From: Acanthamoeba sp. SK_2022b
Lineage: Eukaryota; Discosea; Longamoebia; Acanthamoebidae
Length of the DNA: 54,050 nt
Direction of reading: 5' to 3'
Assembly: GCA_027943245.1 (NCBI GenBank)
Contig: JANDJZ010000312.1
Span: 1 to 54,050 of the forward strand
Position 1 is the first letter of the stretch. The number at the start of each line of letters is the position of its first letter. Of this stretch, positions 43,543 to 54,050 are shown piece by piece. The notes beneath the pieces were generated by a model. It worked only from the letters and a program-made list of their open reading frames with translations, was not told the DNA's origin and did not search any database. Both the position numbers and the translations under genes were made by a program.

Positions 43543-45670
43543 TTATGTCGAGAAGGGAGAAGCTTGTTCAGGTTGCTTACGCTTGTGGGTCTCTCGGGGG
43601 GTATCCTTTTGCTCTCCCACAAAGCACACCTCACAGTCCACACCAGCTGCAAGCAGCTGGTCAAGCCACACTTGCTGATAGGCTGAAAGCTGATCTCGTG
43701 GTCCTTTAACTTCAACAAGCTTAGCCGTTCCCTCTGCAAGTACAAGGCCATGAGTGAAGTGAGGTGGAAGAGGGTGGACGCACAGGGAACCTGGCCAGAA
43801 ATGTACCGTCCTCATTCCAGAGAAGCAAGTCAGGAAGGCCATGCCCCCATCCCTTGTAGTCCTCGGCGAGCAGCTGAAAAATGTTGGCCTGATGACGGGT
43901 GTCAATATCAACAGCGTGAGGCCAACAGAAAAGGAGGTGACTACGTACAAGTGCGTTTCCACCAATACATGAGGCTACCACTTGTAGGTGCTGGAGGCTG
44001 TACTGTGACCAGTCAACCCCCAAGCAGAGTGTACCTGCCGTGGCCATCAAATCAAGCCAAGTAGGTTAAAGGGAGGGGGGGAGGTTAGCGATCACGACCT
44101 CTCTCCCTGCGCTTGGGCGGTTACCATGGTAGTGAGTCCATGCCTCGGTAAGGAGCTCAACCAAAGGCCGGGAGCGTATTTCGCAGAGCCTCCGTTCAAT
44201 CATCTCTTTTCGGCCGATGAAAAACGCGTCTGTCGCCAAGTCCAACGGGGCCACTAGAGGGAGAAGTCCCACGCAACAACAACAACAACAACAGCAGCAG
44301 CAGCAGCAACAACAGAGCGCCAGAGTGTTTGAGACAAGGAACGCCACTTGGATGAGGCGGCTGACCACGTGTGGCCTGTGCGACAACTCTCTGAGTGAAG
44401 AGGAGGTCGCGATTGAGGCGGGTGGGGGGTGTGGGGGGGGGTACCTTGGAAGGGAGTCAGAAAGACCCCGGGAACGTCGGCAAACAAGACATCCCACATG
44501 AGGAGGCCGAACAACGTCTTGAAGATGCCGTTCTCCGAGTGTATGCCTGCCCAGCCTTGTCCCGTTTGCGCGTAGAACTGCAGGGCCAGGTCTTCCACGG
44601 AACAGTGCTTCCCATCGTAGCCCACGAACGTCGACTTCTTTCCGGGCTTGGCCTGGCGAGCAGCATCAGGATCTTGTGGCGGCCTCGCGAGTTGGAGGGG
44701 GGGAGGTGGTGGGAGGGGGCGGGGGCAAAGCCTTCTTGATGGTGAGGACTCGTACCTGCTCACGCACGAGGCGTCCGCAGATGTTGGTGATGCGCGGCTT
44801 CTTGAGCGAGGCGACAGAGAAAGAGGAGGTCGACGCAGAAGAGGAAGAGGAGGAAGGCGGAGAGAGGAAGGCGGGCTTGCTCCAGCGCAAGGGCGGCTTG
44901 GCGAGCTTGAGGACCCGTTTCTGCAGTATGAGCTGATCGCACAGCCGGAGGGACGTGTGGTCATGGGCGAGCGCGGTCTCGGCGAGGATGAGCGAGTGCT
45001 TTTTGCGCCCCATGTGCTCCACGTTGAGCGACAGCCGATTCCACCAGTGTCCGCGCTTGCCGGGGCAGAACGGGGTGCTCAACAGCAGCCGCAGGCACGC
45101 CGCAGCTGCTGCGTATTTCTTCTGCCTCTCCAACACGGCGACGCCGTCGTGCAGCATACGCGCCAGCACCCACCTGTCGTTGCGCACAGAGACCCGCCCC
45201 CAGGTCGTCCACCACGCCGCACGTACGTGAGCCTTGGCCGACCAAAACAGGTGTCGAGACGGCGGTTTTTGGGGGGGAGGGGAGGGGAGGGGAGGGGGGC
45301 ATACGCATGGGTGAACCGGGAGAGGAAGGGCCTCTCCGCTACCCACGCCCGCCAGACCTCCGCGCTGACGCAGCCGCAGGAGTGCACGGAGTGGCCGAAT
45401 AGTGGAGGGAACCCGGCCACCGCCAACGAGCAGGCAGCAACCCCGCCGTGCGGCGAATTGAGCAGCGGCGCAGCAGCCGACGTCGGCAAAGTGGGCAAAT
45501 GCGGAGCGACTGGCCCGGTCGGGGCAGTCGGGACAAGGGATGAAGAGAAGAAGGTCGTCGTCGTCGGCCGGCGATGCGGAGCTCCACCAATGGTGTGATT
45601 GTCGGACGACAGCGGCGTGGAGGTGGGATCCACCTGCAGCAGGTTGGACGAGCACGAGGAAGACGAAGAG

Positions 45671-45735
<65 letters not shown>

Positions 45736-47862
45736 GGTAGTGGAGAAGGCGGAGGAAAGCTCGTGGAGGATAGAGGGAAAGGGCGAGTCGAGAAAGGCAT
45801 CGGCCGAGGAAAAGCGCTTGCGTCGGGAGCGTTCGGCGAGCCGCCGCTTCTGGTCGAGGCGGATGATCTCGGAAAAGGGGTCCAGCTCCGGCAACGAAGC
45901 CGAATGAGCCAGGAAGGAGGCGGCGACGCCCAACGTCTCCGTCAGGCTCGAGCGTGGGTCACCCGCCATGCAGCTGCCGCTCCCCGGCCAGGCAGGATCA
46001 CTGCTGCCTGCTTCCCGACGTGCCCTCGGCGTCGCTGCCGCGCTCTCCATCTTGTTGCTCGTACCCGTGCTCACGGCGGCAAAACTCGCTGCCAAGGCGA
46101 GCGCGCGCTCGTAGAGGTCGAACGCCGTACGGGAGGGGAACACCCGGTGTGCGCTGCCTTCCTGCCGCCACCAATAGCATCCGCACACTTCCTTGCTGCG
46201 CCGATCATAGCAATATGGCCACCACAGTCAGGTTAACACGACTGGGCGGCGGCGGCGGCGGCGAGAAGGACGGGGACAGGAGGGCCCTCGCAAACATTTC
46301 CCCCTTGAGAAGGGAAGGACGGGCTCGCCGTGCGCGTACCTGTCCGTCTGGCCGGTACGGGGAGACGGGGGAGGAGTGCTGAAGCTCTCGTCGCCAGCTC
46401 TGCTGCCGGCGTGCTCGGTGGACTCGCTCCTGCGGGGACTCGCGGCCGCGTAGTTGGCCCGCACGGTGCACGGGCGCTTGTCCCCACTCGCGTCGCGAGG
46501 AAGGGGCTGACCGGCTTCCTGGTGGTCGCCGTCGTCAGGAGGGCCGCCGAGGTGGCGGCGGCGGCGAGGCCACATCGGGGAGGTGTTGGCCCTCCAGGCG
46601 TGGATGTCAACGTGCGGGCAACGATAGGCCGGGTATTTGACTTTGTCCATGCCCACGAGCAGAAGAAGCGTCATGTCCTGCGAGCCGTTCAAGAAGAACA
46701 GCCGCTCGATGCGCTTGAACAGAGCGTATGGGAGACGCGACAGCCGTATGGCGCAGAACAACTCGGCGCCACCGCTGCTACGCGAAGAAGCATGTAGGGG
46801 CGCGGCCTCGGCGTGAGGGGCGGCAGAGCGCAGTTCTCGTTCGACCAGCTTGGACAGCACGCTGCGCCCTGCGCGCGCGCGCGCGCGTACACAGGTCCAC
46901 GTAAGCAGCGACAGCCGGCTCGCATACCAGAGCGGGACAACGGTACCGTCGAGTGTCCGCTGAGTGATGCCGCACCGTGCGGTGTCCGTGATGGAGTGGA
47001 TGATATCGGCCACTCGCATACTAGTAGAGCTCGCTCTCTTCCCTTTAAGAGAGGGGGGGGGGATAAGCTGAGCTAGAGGCAAGAGAGGGCGCCTACGCGA
47101 GTCACAGTACCAAGCGGAGTGAGGAAGGTGTTGGCCTGTGCTGCAGCGCGAAGAATGGCCTGCAGCTGGTATTTGTTAAGCGTGCCCAGCAGGTCTGGCG
47201 TGATGTCGTGATCGCGGACAACTTCCAGCGCCTCACAGAAGCCAAGCCTTTGAAGCTCCTAGCAATCACATTCGTTTCTCAGCATCTGCGCAGTAATGGT
47301 GGTCCAGTTTGGGGAGGGAATAAACTTCAAGTCGGGTGGCGCTACCCGCACTGCTACTGGCACATCGATCTCGGGGTATGCTAGGGCGCATTCACGAAAC
47401 CAGGGCCCTTTGCGCTGAAACAGGCGGACGTACAAGCGTTGGGCCCCCTCCTCCATGTCTGCGCATTGAACGCGGAAAAGGGAGGGGGGACGATGTAAAG
47501 CGACTCATGAAGAGAAGAAAAAGGAGGGCCATTTGACCATCCCGCACCTTCAAATGTGCGGAGGAGGCGCTCTTCCTCAGGCATCAACAGGTGACCGTGA
47601 AGCCTGCATGCTACACGTGTGAGCGACTGTGTGCCGGGTCCACCAAGAGAAAAGGCTGCCTTTACTTGCACACGCTTTCCACAATTAGAGCAAAATTGCG
47701 AAGGTAGTAGGGCACGCTGTGTCCTCCTGTGCCTGTGTCCGCACGGCTCCCGGCAGCCTGCTCTTTGCTGCTTGGCAGGATGTGGCCATCCTCTTCCTCA
47801 TCATCATCATCATCATCAGAGGAGGAAATCTCTATCGCGTCGTGCGCGGCTCTTCCGGCCAT
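43543..47862 (-). CDS. FAN1: FAN1 structure-specific nuclease
   Basis: Fanconi-associated nuclease for DNA crosslink repair. ATG at 47862 (acidic DDDDDDEEEDG, then PYYLRNFALIVESVC), stop TAA at 43543. Blocks in order: RLYVRLFQRKGPWFRECALA (SAP-region start), DITPDLLGTLNKYQLQAILR, FDLYERALALAAS and CPGKRGHWWNRLSLNVEHMG (TPR part), PRITNICGRLV, CSVEDLALQFYAQTGQGWAG, IHSENGIFKTLFGLLMWDVL, VVASCIGG. The VRR_NUC domain has GLPDLLLWNEDG and KLVEVKGPRDQLS, giving the PD-(D/E)xK residues Asp, Glu and Lys. A long low-complexity insert (about 250 residues with over 20 Ser) splits the TPR region near 45,400-46,050. Ends 91 bases upstream of METTL16's stop. Exon junctions partly unresolved. Confidence 0.92.
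44272..44321. repeat. CAA/CAG triplet tract in a FAN1 intron
   Basis: Seven CAA then about five CAG then CAA units on the plus strand (TTG/CTG on the gene's sense strand), between the IERRLCEIRSRP exon and the preceding exon. Confidence 0.85.
45669..45735. repeat. (GACGAT)n hexanucleotide coding the FAN1 poly-Ser tract
   Basis: About 11 hexamer units. On the minus strand it alternates the Ser codons TCG and TCA, so a pure Ser run is encoded without a pure triplet repeat. Confidence 0.92.
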
Positions 47863-47953
47863 TTCGTTTTGTTTGTGGGGCCAGGCAAAACTAAGCTTGT
47901 GTTTTGGTTGGTGTTTCTTTCTCTCTCTTTCTCTCTCTCTCTCTCTTCCCCTC

Positions 47954-48410
47954 TCAGGCGCGAGGGAACGCAGTCACGACAGCTCGCTTGAGGTGATCAA
48001 ACAGTTCGTGGAAGGCCTGCTTGCTGCTGTCGGCACCGCACACCCAATAGAACTGGAGCATGTAGACTGGGCCTTGCGTTTGCATCACCTTGATTCGAAA
48101 CTGGAAGGGGAGGTGCGGCCTCGAGGTGGCCGTTCCCTCTTCTTTGGGAGCGTGTTGTTGGTGCCGAGAAGTCGCCTCCCTGCTGCTTTCGGGCCCGTTG
48201 TAGAGCTCATCAGCGAGGGAGATAAACTCTTCGAGGTGACCCTTCAGCTCAAGAAGCTCGGCATTCTCGGGGTCATCCTCAAGGGCCTTGGCCACCTGCT
48301 CGTACTGGCTCAGGTACTCCTGGAGCTGCCTGAGCTGTAGGGACTCGTCCTGAAGGCAGACGACTTGTTGTTCCTCTTCTCCTTCTTCGCCCCGGTGGAC
48401 TGCTGAGGAG

Positions 48411-48445
<35 letters not shown>

Positions 48446-48452
48446 GGAGGAG

Positions 48453-48483
<31 letters not shown>

Positions 48484-50378
48484 TCCATGTGTCCATGGGA
48501 GGCAGATGGCGGTCACGAGTAGGTGGAGAAGCGGCAGAGAGACGGTTGCGCCAGGCGGAGCTGGTCACTTGAACATGGAGCTGGTAAGGGTCGTCTCCAG
48601 AGGCCAGCGTGAGCTCTTGGGAGCGGAGGAGGTTGTTGAGGTGGGCGAGGAGGGCCGATGGATTATTGGTAGACACCGCGAAGCACAGTTCGTCCCTGCC
48701 CTTCAGCTTCTCGAGCGCCTTTGCTTTCTAGAACACGCACCGCAGTCGATGGCCATCGCGAGTGACGTGAATAGGTTGCCGCGGGATAAGGATGGCCCGC
48801 GTAGCGCCAAGCGGGCGCTGAGGCCTCGGGGCGTGGCGCAAAGCGGGGGCAAAGCAATGGAAAGCGCATACCGCTCGGCACTCGAGGCCATCTTGCGTGA
48901 TCGACCATGCCAGGCCCCAACGGGTGGTCTTGCCTTGGTAGAACGTTGTCGTGTGCACATTAACGATCTTGAAACGCGGCCGCGCAGTTAGCTAGCCCGT
49001 CCACCAATTAAAAAAAATCAAACGTGTAGGCTGGCACACGCACGCCCTTGGCAGCGAGGGTCTTCAAGAGCACGTTGAGGTCGTTCTTCTTCCCTATCAT
49101 GGATGTGTACCACCTGCAGGCCCTCACCGCAAGCAATGAGAACCCCTTCCATACACTGTGGGGCAGCAACCCGAGGGAGTTCCTCGAACCTGATGGAGTG
49201 GCGGAGGATGAGGCTCTCGTCGATCATGCGACCCACGAAAGCTACTTCACCGCCCGAGGTTACCAGTTCGTTGAGCGTGCCTGTGCACACAGTGCGCGGA
49301 TTCTGGCAGGCCTCGTCGATGTGAGCGAAGAAGGGCGGATTGCACATGCTGAACGCGAACTCTTCTCCTGGCTTTGTTGCACCTTCACATGGTATGCGAC
49401 ATTCATTAGGTCAGGCACTGGCGCACACGCACACACACGAGAGGCCTAAGGAGACGGGAGTGACTCGGGAGTCGATAGAAGGGGGGTTGGGGGGGGGGTG
49501 GCGCTAGGTGGTTTAGCAGGTACCAAGCAGTATGTCATCGGGCTGGACTTTACGAAGCTCGATGGCGGCCTCGAGCTGGTTGAGGGCGACGTTGCGACGG
49601 GCGTGGTGGAGTGAGGTGTCATCGATGTCCGTTGCGACAAAGCTCCACCCCTCAACCGTAGCTCCCAACAGTGGATAGATACACGACGCACCCGTGCCTC
49701 TAAGGATGACGCCCACCGCCACCGACCAACGGTGTTGCATCGTAAGCACTACCAAACGCCATCACACGGTGGCATGCGTACGCACATGTCCAGCCCTCGC
49801 ACAGGCGTGCCGGCGCACTCGAAGAGTCGCGGGCTGTTGCGGTGCAGGAGGTCTCGTAGCCAATAGATGTAGTTGGCCCGGTTGGGTACGGGAGGACACA
49901 GCTGATCGATTGGGATCTCCAGCTTCAGGCCAAAGTCGCTCTTAAGCAGCGCATACGTCACCTCCCTTCACTCCCCCCCCCAAACCGCAAATCGAGCCAG
50001 TCATGACATGAACCCAAGCCAACCAAGGGAATGGACTGCGGTACCGCACGGCATGAGGATCTTTCCAGTCTACACTCGCCGATCCATACTGGTTCGTGTA
50101 GACGCTGGGAACCACGCCGAAGCCCCAACCACCAAGTAAGGCACCTCGCGGAGTGGGGTCGTGGAGGAAGGCACGTACAAGGGGCGCAAGGTCGGAAACT
50201 GCTCAGCGAGAACGCGAAAGTCGGTCGTGCGTGCCTTGTACGACGAGCCCGCAGCGCCAACTCCGCTGTGGCTGCGGGTATGGCGTGGCTGTCGCCTTTG
50301 ATCCGCAGACGTTGTTGCCTTGCGCTTCAGGCCTCTGGGGCCCTCCTGCGATCTGGCGGTTTCATCTTCCCCTTCCAT
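47954..50378 (-). CDS. METTL16: METTL16, U6 snRNA m6A methyltransferase
   Basis: Writer of m6A in the ACAGA box of U6 snRNA. Exon 1 50,179-50,378 and exon 2 50,045-50,104 join in phase, then VTYALLKSDFGLKLEIPIDQ. Family blocks: RTTDFRVLAEQFP, VPNRANYIYWLRDLL, SAM site GTGASCIYPLLGATVEGWSF and ATDIDDTSLHHARRNV, catalytic NPPF in MCNPPFFAHIDEA, GGEVAFVGRMIDESL, TTFYQGKTTRWGLAWSI. The C-terminal VCR-like fold is represented by FQFRIKVMQTQGPVYMLQFY. A poly-Ser tract (about 25 Ser, codons TCC/TCT, 48,400-48,482) sits in the linker before it. Introns begin gtacgt, gtaccg. Identification secure; exons between 48,700 and 49,500 approximate. Confidence 0.93.
48400..48482. repeat. (GGA)n tract coding the METTL16 poly-Ser linker
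   Basis: GGA/AGA triplets on the plus strand; TCC/TCT Ser codons in the gene's sense direction. Confidence 0.92.
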
Positions 50379-50541
50379 TTTTATGTGTGGGTAATTATCT
50401 TATTTTTTTTTTGCCCTTGGGGGGAAAAGCGAATTGGGGAATATTATGGAATGGCATCCGAAGAACATTGTGCGATGATTTTGGGGAAGCCGCGGGCTGT
50501 GTACAACATGCGTGGGGGTGGTGGGTGGTGGTGAGAGGCGT

Positions 50542-52212
50542 CTACCGCAGAAAGGAAGAGAAGAATGCTGAGTTTGAGGTGTTTGTGGGGAGGAGCTTCT
50601 CTCCGCATACCCGCGCGCGTGCGTGAGGTACGAGCGCGGTGTTGGTGTGGTGGTAGCAACGCGTTTGCGGAGGGATACGCTTACTCATCGGCGCCTCGCT
50701 GTTCGGCGTGCCTGAGCTCGATCTCGTTGAGGATGAGGTTGTGCAGGAACTGTACGGCTTTTTGCGACATGACGAGACCCTCCATGGGGTCTGACCCTGG
50801 TGGATCGTACAAATTCGGAGCGACCACGATAGCTGATGAAGGAGGAGGAGGAGGAGGAGTGAGAGATGTTTATCGGGAGAGAAGAAGCGGGAGGAAGACC
50901 CACCGAGGTTTTGCTCACTCATTTTGTTGTGTGGCTTGAGTGCAGCGACATCGGCCATCAGGTGCAGGAGCCATCCGAGAAGGGATTTCTGGGGCTCCTG
51001 CAGGCCTTCGTATGCGTCGATGCACACATTGGGATCGCCGCTGTGGAAGATGACCTCGGTGGGCAGCGCATTCAAAATCGGCACTGGCAGCTCACGGAAC
51101 CACACCTGACGCCGTCGCGTCAATATATAGTGCGGCTCTATAATAGTGTCGCGTGAACAAAGATGGCACCTTGATCAAGTTAGCAATCGTGTTCATGTCG
51201 GCATCGTGGGCTGCGAAGGTCTTGGTGCGATTCATGTCGCCCTTGATTCTCTTCATTTCATTCTGATCGCCGGCCAAACGGAATATGCCCTCCTGAGACA
51301 GAGCATCCTGAGCTACTAGGGTCTCGCGCATCGCCTTGAGTACCGCTGGCACCTCGAACCCTACGCACTCCCAGCCACCCATGTCATGGTGAGCTCAAAA
51401 AGTCTTGTACACTCCCTCAGCGTTAATATTATTTCTATAATAATAAAAATATGGCGCACCGCAGTCCTCGGCAAGTTCAAGCGCCATGGGATCGGCACCG
51501 TAGACGCCCTGCTCAGTGTGAGTGCGCACCAGGAGGAAAAGGGTCTCCTCCTCGCCTAGTAGTAAGCAAGAATACGTATTAGCACCATCATCCCCTCGCG
51601 CGGCACACTAACCACAACCACACGGACACAAGCTAACAAAGGAGACGCGGAAGCGGAAGAGGAAGAGAAGGGTGCCTCCAATGCGTAGGTTGACACGAAA
51701 GTTGAGGCTCTCTGGCATGAGAAGGACCATCTTGACGCCAATTTTCTTGACGTTCTTCTTGCCCCCGTCGATAGTTCCAGAGGCGGGCTCAAAGGTGAGC
51801 TTGCAAGAGGCAGAGGGGATGGGGTCGAAACGAAATTTGATCTTCTTTCCTGACTCGTTGGTTATGGTGAACTGATCCCGTACAATCTCGTTGAGAGGGC
51901 AGGGTTCTTCGCCCAGGTTAAAATCTATCACCTCTTTCGACAGCTGTGCAGGCCCCATCCGACTCGATCAGCAAACCTTTCTGAATGTTTCACTTGTTGT
52001 TGGTGAGGAGACATACCACTATATCCTTTTTCTTGCCTATGCGAAGGAGGTGGGGTTGGGTTAACAAATGGTGAGCTGACCTTTCGCGCGAGGAGAGTAC
52101 CGAGGTTCAAGTCGGTAGGGGTCTCTTTCTTTGCGTTGGTAAGCCGACTTTGGGCAAAAGCCTCGTCCGAGAAGGTGGTAGAACGCGCCTGTCTTGAGCT
52201 CTTGCCTCCCAT
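50542..52212 (-). CDS. RhoGAP protein with N-terminal PapD/ASH-like domain
   Basis: GTPase-activating protein for Rho-family GTPases. ATG at 52212 gives MGGKSSRQARSTTFS, a possible N-myristoylation site. Next, VIDFNLGEEPCPLNEIVRDQ and FTITNESGKKIKFRFDPIP ... LTFEPASGTIDGGKKNVKKI form a beta-sandwich of the MSP/PapD/ASH type. A linker exon (ETLFLLVRTHTEQGVYGADP) leads to the RhoGAP domain: FEVPAVLKAMRETLVA, QEGIFRLAGDQNEMKRIK (arginine finger Arg in GIFRLAG), WFRELPVPIL, VVAPNLYDPPG with the conserved Asn, and FLHNLILNEIE. The architecture recalls OCRL minus its phosphatase. The 3' end is the least sure; a stop at 50,542 fits one splice choice. Confidence 0.8.
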
Positions 52213-52244
52213 TCTTACTTGGGCTGCGCTGTGGTGTTATCACG

Positions 52245-52257
52245 ATATCCTTTTTAT
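52245..52257 (-). promoter_or_regulatory. TATA-like box upstream of the RhoGAP gene
   Basis: Sense ATAAAAAGGATAT lies about 35-45 bases before the ATG at 52212 and matches the core at 6696-6710. 52,258-52,320 is otherwise AT-rich spacer. Confidence 0.4.
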
Positions 52258-52323
52258 GACTTTTTCTTTACGATTTGCTTTCTTCGTTTTCGTGGCCAAA
52301 GAATTTTTGTGCATGAGTAGAGT

Positions 52324-54050
52324 GTGCAACTGCACCCACCAACACCACACCACACCATCACCGTACCACCACAACACCACCACATACTGCCTGCACCCAC
52401 CAACACCACACCACACCATCACCATACCACCACAACACCACCACTTAACAGTGCCACCACCAAACAACATCACTACAACACCACCATAATGCCATCACAA
52501 CACCACCACCACACCACCACCCCATCACCCCAACACCACAACACCACAACATTACCACCATCACCACATCACCACAATATCACACCATCACCACAACACA
52601 ACACCACCACAACATCACCACACCAACACCACAACACAGCAATATTACCATCACCACACAACCACAACCCCACCACACCACCACACATCCATTGGGCCAG
52701 CTTGGAGACAGTGCTCAAATGGGGTGGCTACATGGAAGGAGCTCTCTCTTCCAGCCTTCACACAGTGGAAGGCACCACCAAACTGAACAAAACATCACAA
52801 CCACAACCTCCACATACATCACCACCACACCACTACCACGCCACCATCACCACCATATCAACACCACCATCGCCACATCACCACAACACCACAACACCAC
52901 AACACCACCACAACATCACACCACACACCACCACAACACCACCACAACATCACCACAACACCACAACACCACCAAAACTCAACACTAACACAACCACACC
53001 ACCACATCATCACCACAACACCACCACTCCACCACAGCAATACCACAACACCACCACAACACCACCACACCACCACCACCATCACTACACCAACACCACC
53101 ACCACAACATCACCACATTATCATCTCACCATCACATCACCATCACAACACAACCACATCACCACCACAACAACCCCAACACCACCTCAACACCACCTCA
53201 TCACCTCAACAACCACAACACCACCACAACATCACCACCACAACAACATCAGAACACCACCACACCACCACACCATCACAACACCATCACAACACCATCA
53301 CCACCATAACACCACAACACTACACCATCACAACACCACCACAACACCACAACACTACACCACAACATCTTCACAACACCATCACTGCACCATCACACAC
53401 CACACCATCACACACCACACCACCATCACCACACCATCACACACCACCACCACAACACTACACCCCCACATCATCATAACACCATCACCACACCACCACA
53501 ACTACACACCACAACATCACCACAACACCACTACAACATCACACCACACACCACAGCAACACCACAACACCACCACAACATCACACCACACACCGCCACA
53601 ACATCACCACAACAACAACATCATAACACCACCACACCACCACCACACCATCACAACACCATCACAACACTACATCATCACTACATCATCACCACAACAC
53701 CATCACCACAAAACCACACCACCACCAAAACTCCACACCATCACTAAAACACCACAACATCACTCCAACATCATGACAACACCACCGCAACATCACCACA
53801 ACGTCACCAAAACACCACACCATCACCCCAACACCACCACAACATAACCACAGTACCACCACCACCACCACAACATCACTACACCATCACCACCACCACG
53901 ATTACCACAACACTACCACAACACCACCACCCCTTTCCCACAACACACCTGCACCATAACACCTCCAGTCCACCACCCAACACAACACCACAACACCACC
54001 ACAATATCAAAACACATCACCAACACCATAACAGCACCACAAAACCAAAC
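52324..54050. repeat. CAC-polarity minisatellite to the window edge
   Basis: A/C-rich throughout with no polarity flip. One unique inset at 52,690-52,795 (ttgggccagcttggagacag ...) that resembles no listed element. A long His/Thr/Pro frame here is compositional. Confidence 0.9.

Noticed and set aside
45263..45300. GGGGAGGGGAGGGGAGGGG as a G-quadruplex regulatory element
   Set aside because: It lies in a FAN1 intron among many G/C runs of the same kind. It could fold, but nothing else marks it as regulatory.
52324..53847. 507-codon open frame rich in His, Thr, Pro and Gln
   Set aside because: It is the translation of A/C-rich minisatellite. With almost no G or TGA/TAG-forming words, stops are rare by composition; similar frames occur at 28,251-28,977, 36,033-36,710, 39,759-40,680 and 41,459-42,241.

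Overview
The window is nuclear DNA from a gene-dense, GC-rich, intron-rich unicellular eukaryote. Introns are mostly 60-200 bases and intergenic gaps are often under 200 bases. Gene content includes an SPC/SEC11 signal peptidase, a METTL6-type methyltransferase, clathrin light chain, pinin, ERGIC, BuGZ, a Mei2-like RRM protein, FAN1, METTL16 and a RhoGAP, together with copia and DIRS-type retroelements. This suits an amoebozoan such as Acanthamoeba; that assignment is inference, because no rRNA or other diagnostic marker is present.

Left arm (1-16,860), packed housekeeping genes: an unidentified partial gene (-); SEC11 (-); a METTL2/6/8-family tRNA methyltransferase (+); a 72-residue helical protein (+); a coiled-coil protein (-); clathrin light chain (+); a Pro/Gly-rich protein (-); an adenosine-specific-kinase-family protein (-); pinin (-); an ERGIC-family cargo receptor (-); BuGZ/ZNF207 (+); and a secreted single-exon protein (-). 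Three neighbouring themes are secretion (SEC11, ERGIC, clathrin), pre-mRNA splicing (pinin, METTL16) and RNA methylation (two methyltransferases).

16,863-22,014 is a complete-length but decayed Ty1/copia element on the minus strand. It has two 127-bp LTRs, an AAGTG target duplication and a primer site matching the anticodon arm of initiator tRNA-Met. It sits just upstream of the secreted-protein gene. After it come a possible membrane protein (+, unresolved) and a Mei2-like two-RRM protein (-).

26,130-43,440 is a heterochromatin-like island. Strand-asymmetric GTG/CAC minisatellite repeatedly flips polarity. Embedded in it are fragments of at least two further copia families, a DIRS-type element (zinc knuckle, reverse transcriptase, tyrosine recombinase, inverted termini), a solo LTR with a perfect target duplication, and two pieces that look like ordinary host exons.

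Right arm (43,540-52,260) returns to compact genes, all on the minus strand: FAN1 nuclease, METTL16 U6 snRNA methyltransferase, and a RhoGAP protein with an N-terminal PapD/ASH-like domain. From 52,320 to the end the window is CAC-polarity minisatellite again.

Exon models were made by eye from reading frames, GT/GC-AG signals and family knowledge. Those for SEC11, METTL6-like, clathrin light chain and BuGZ close exactly in frame. The others are partly approximate.
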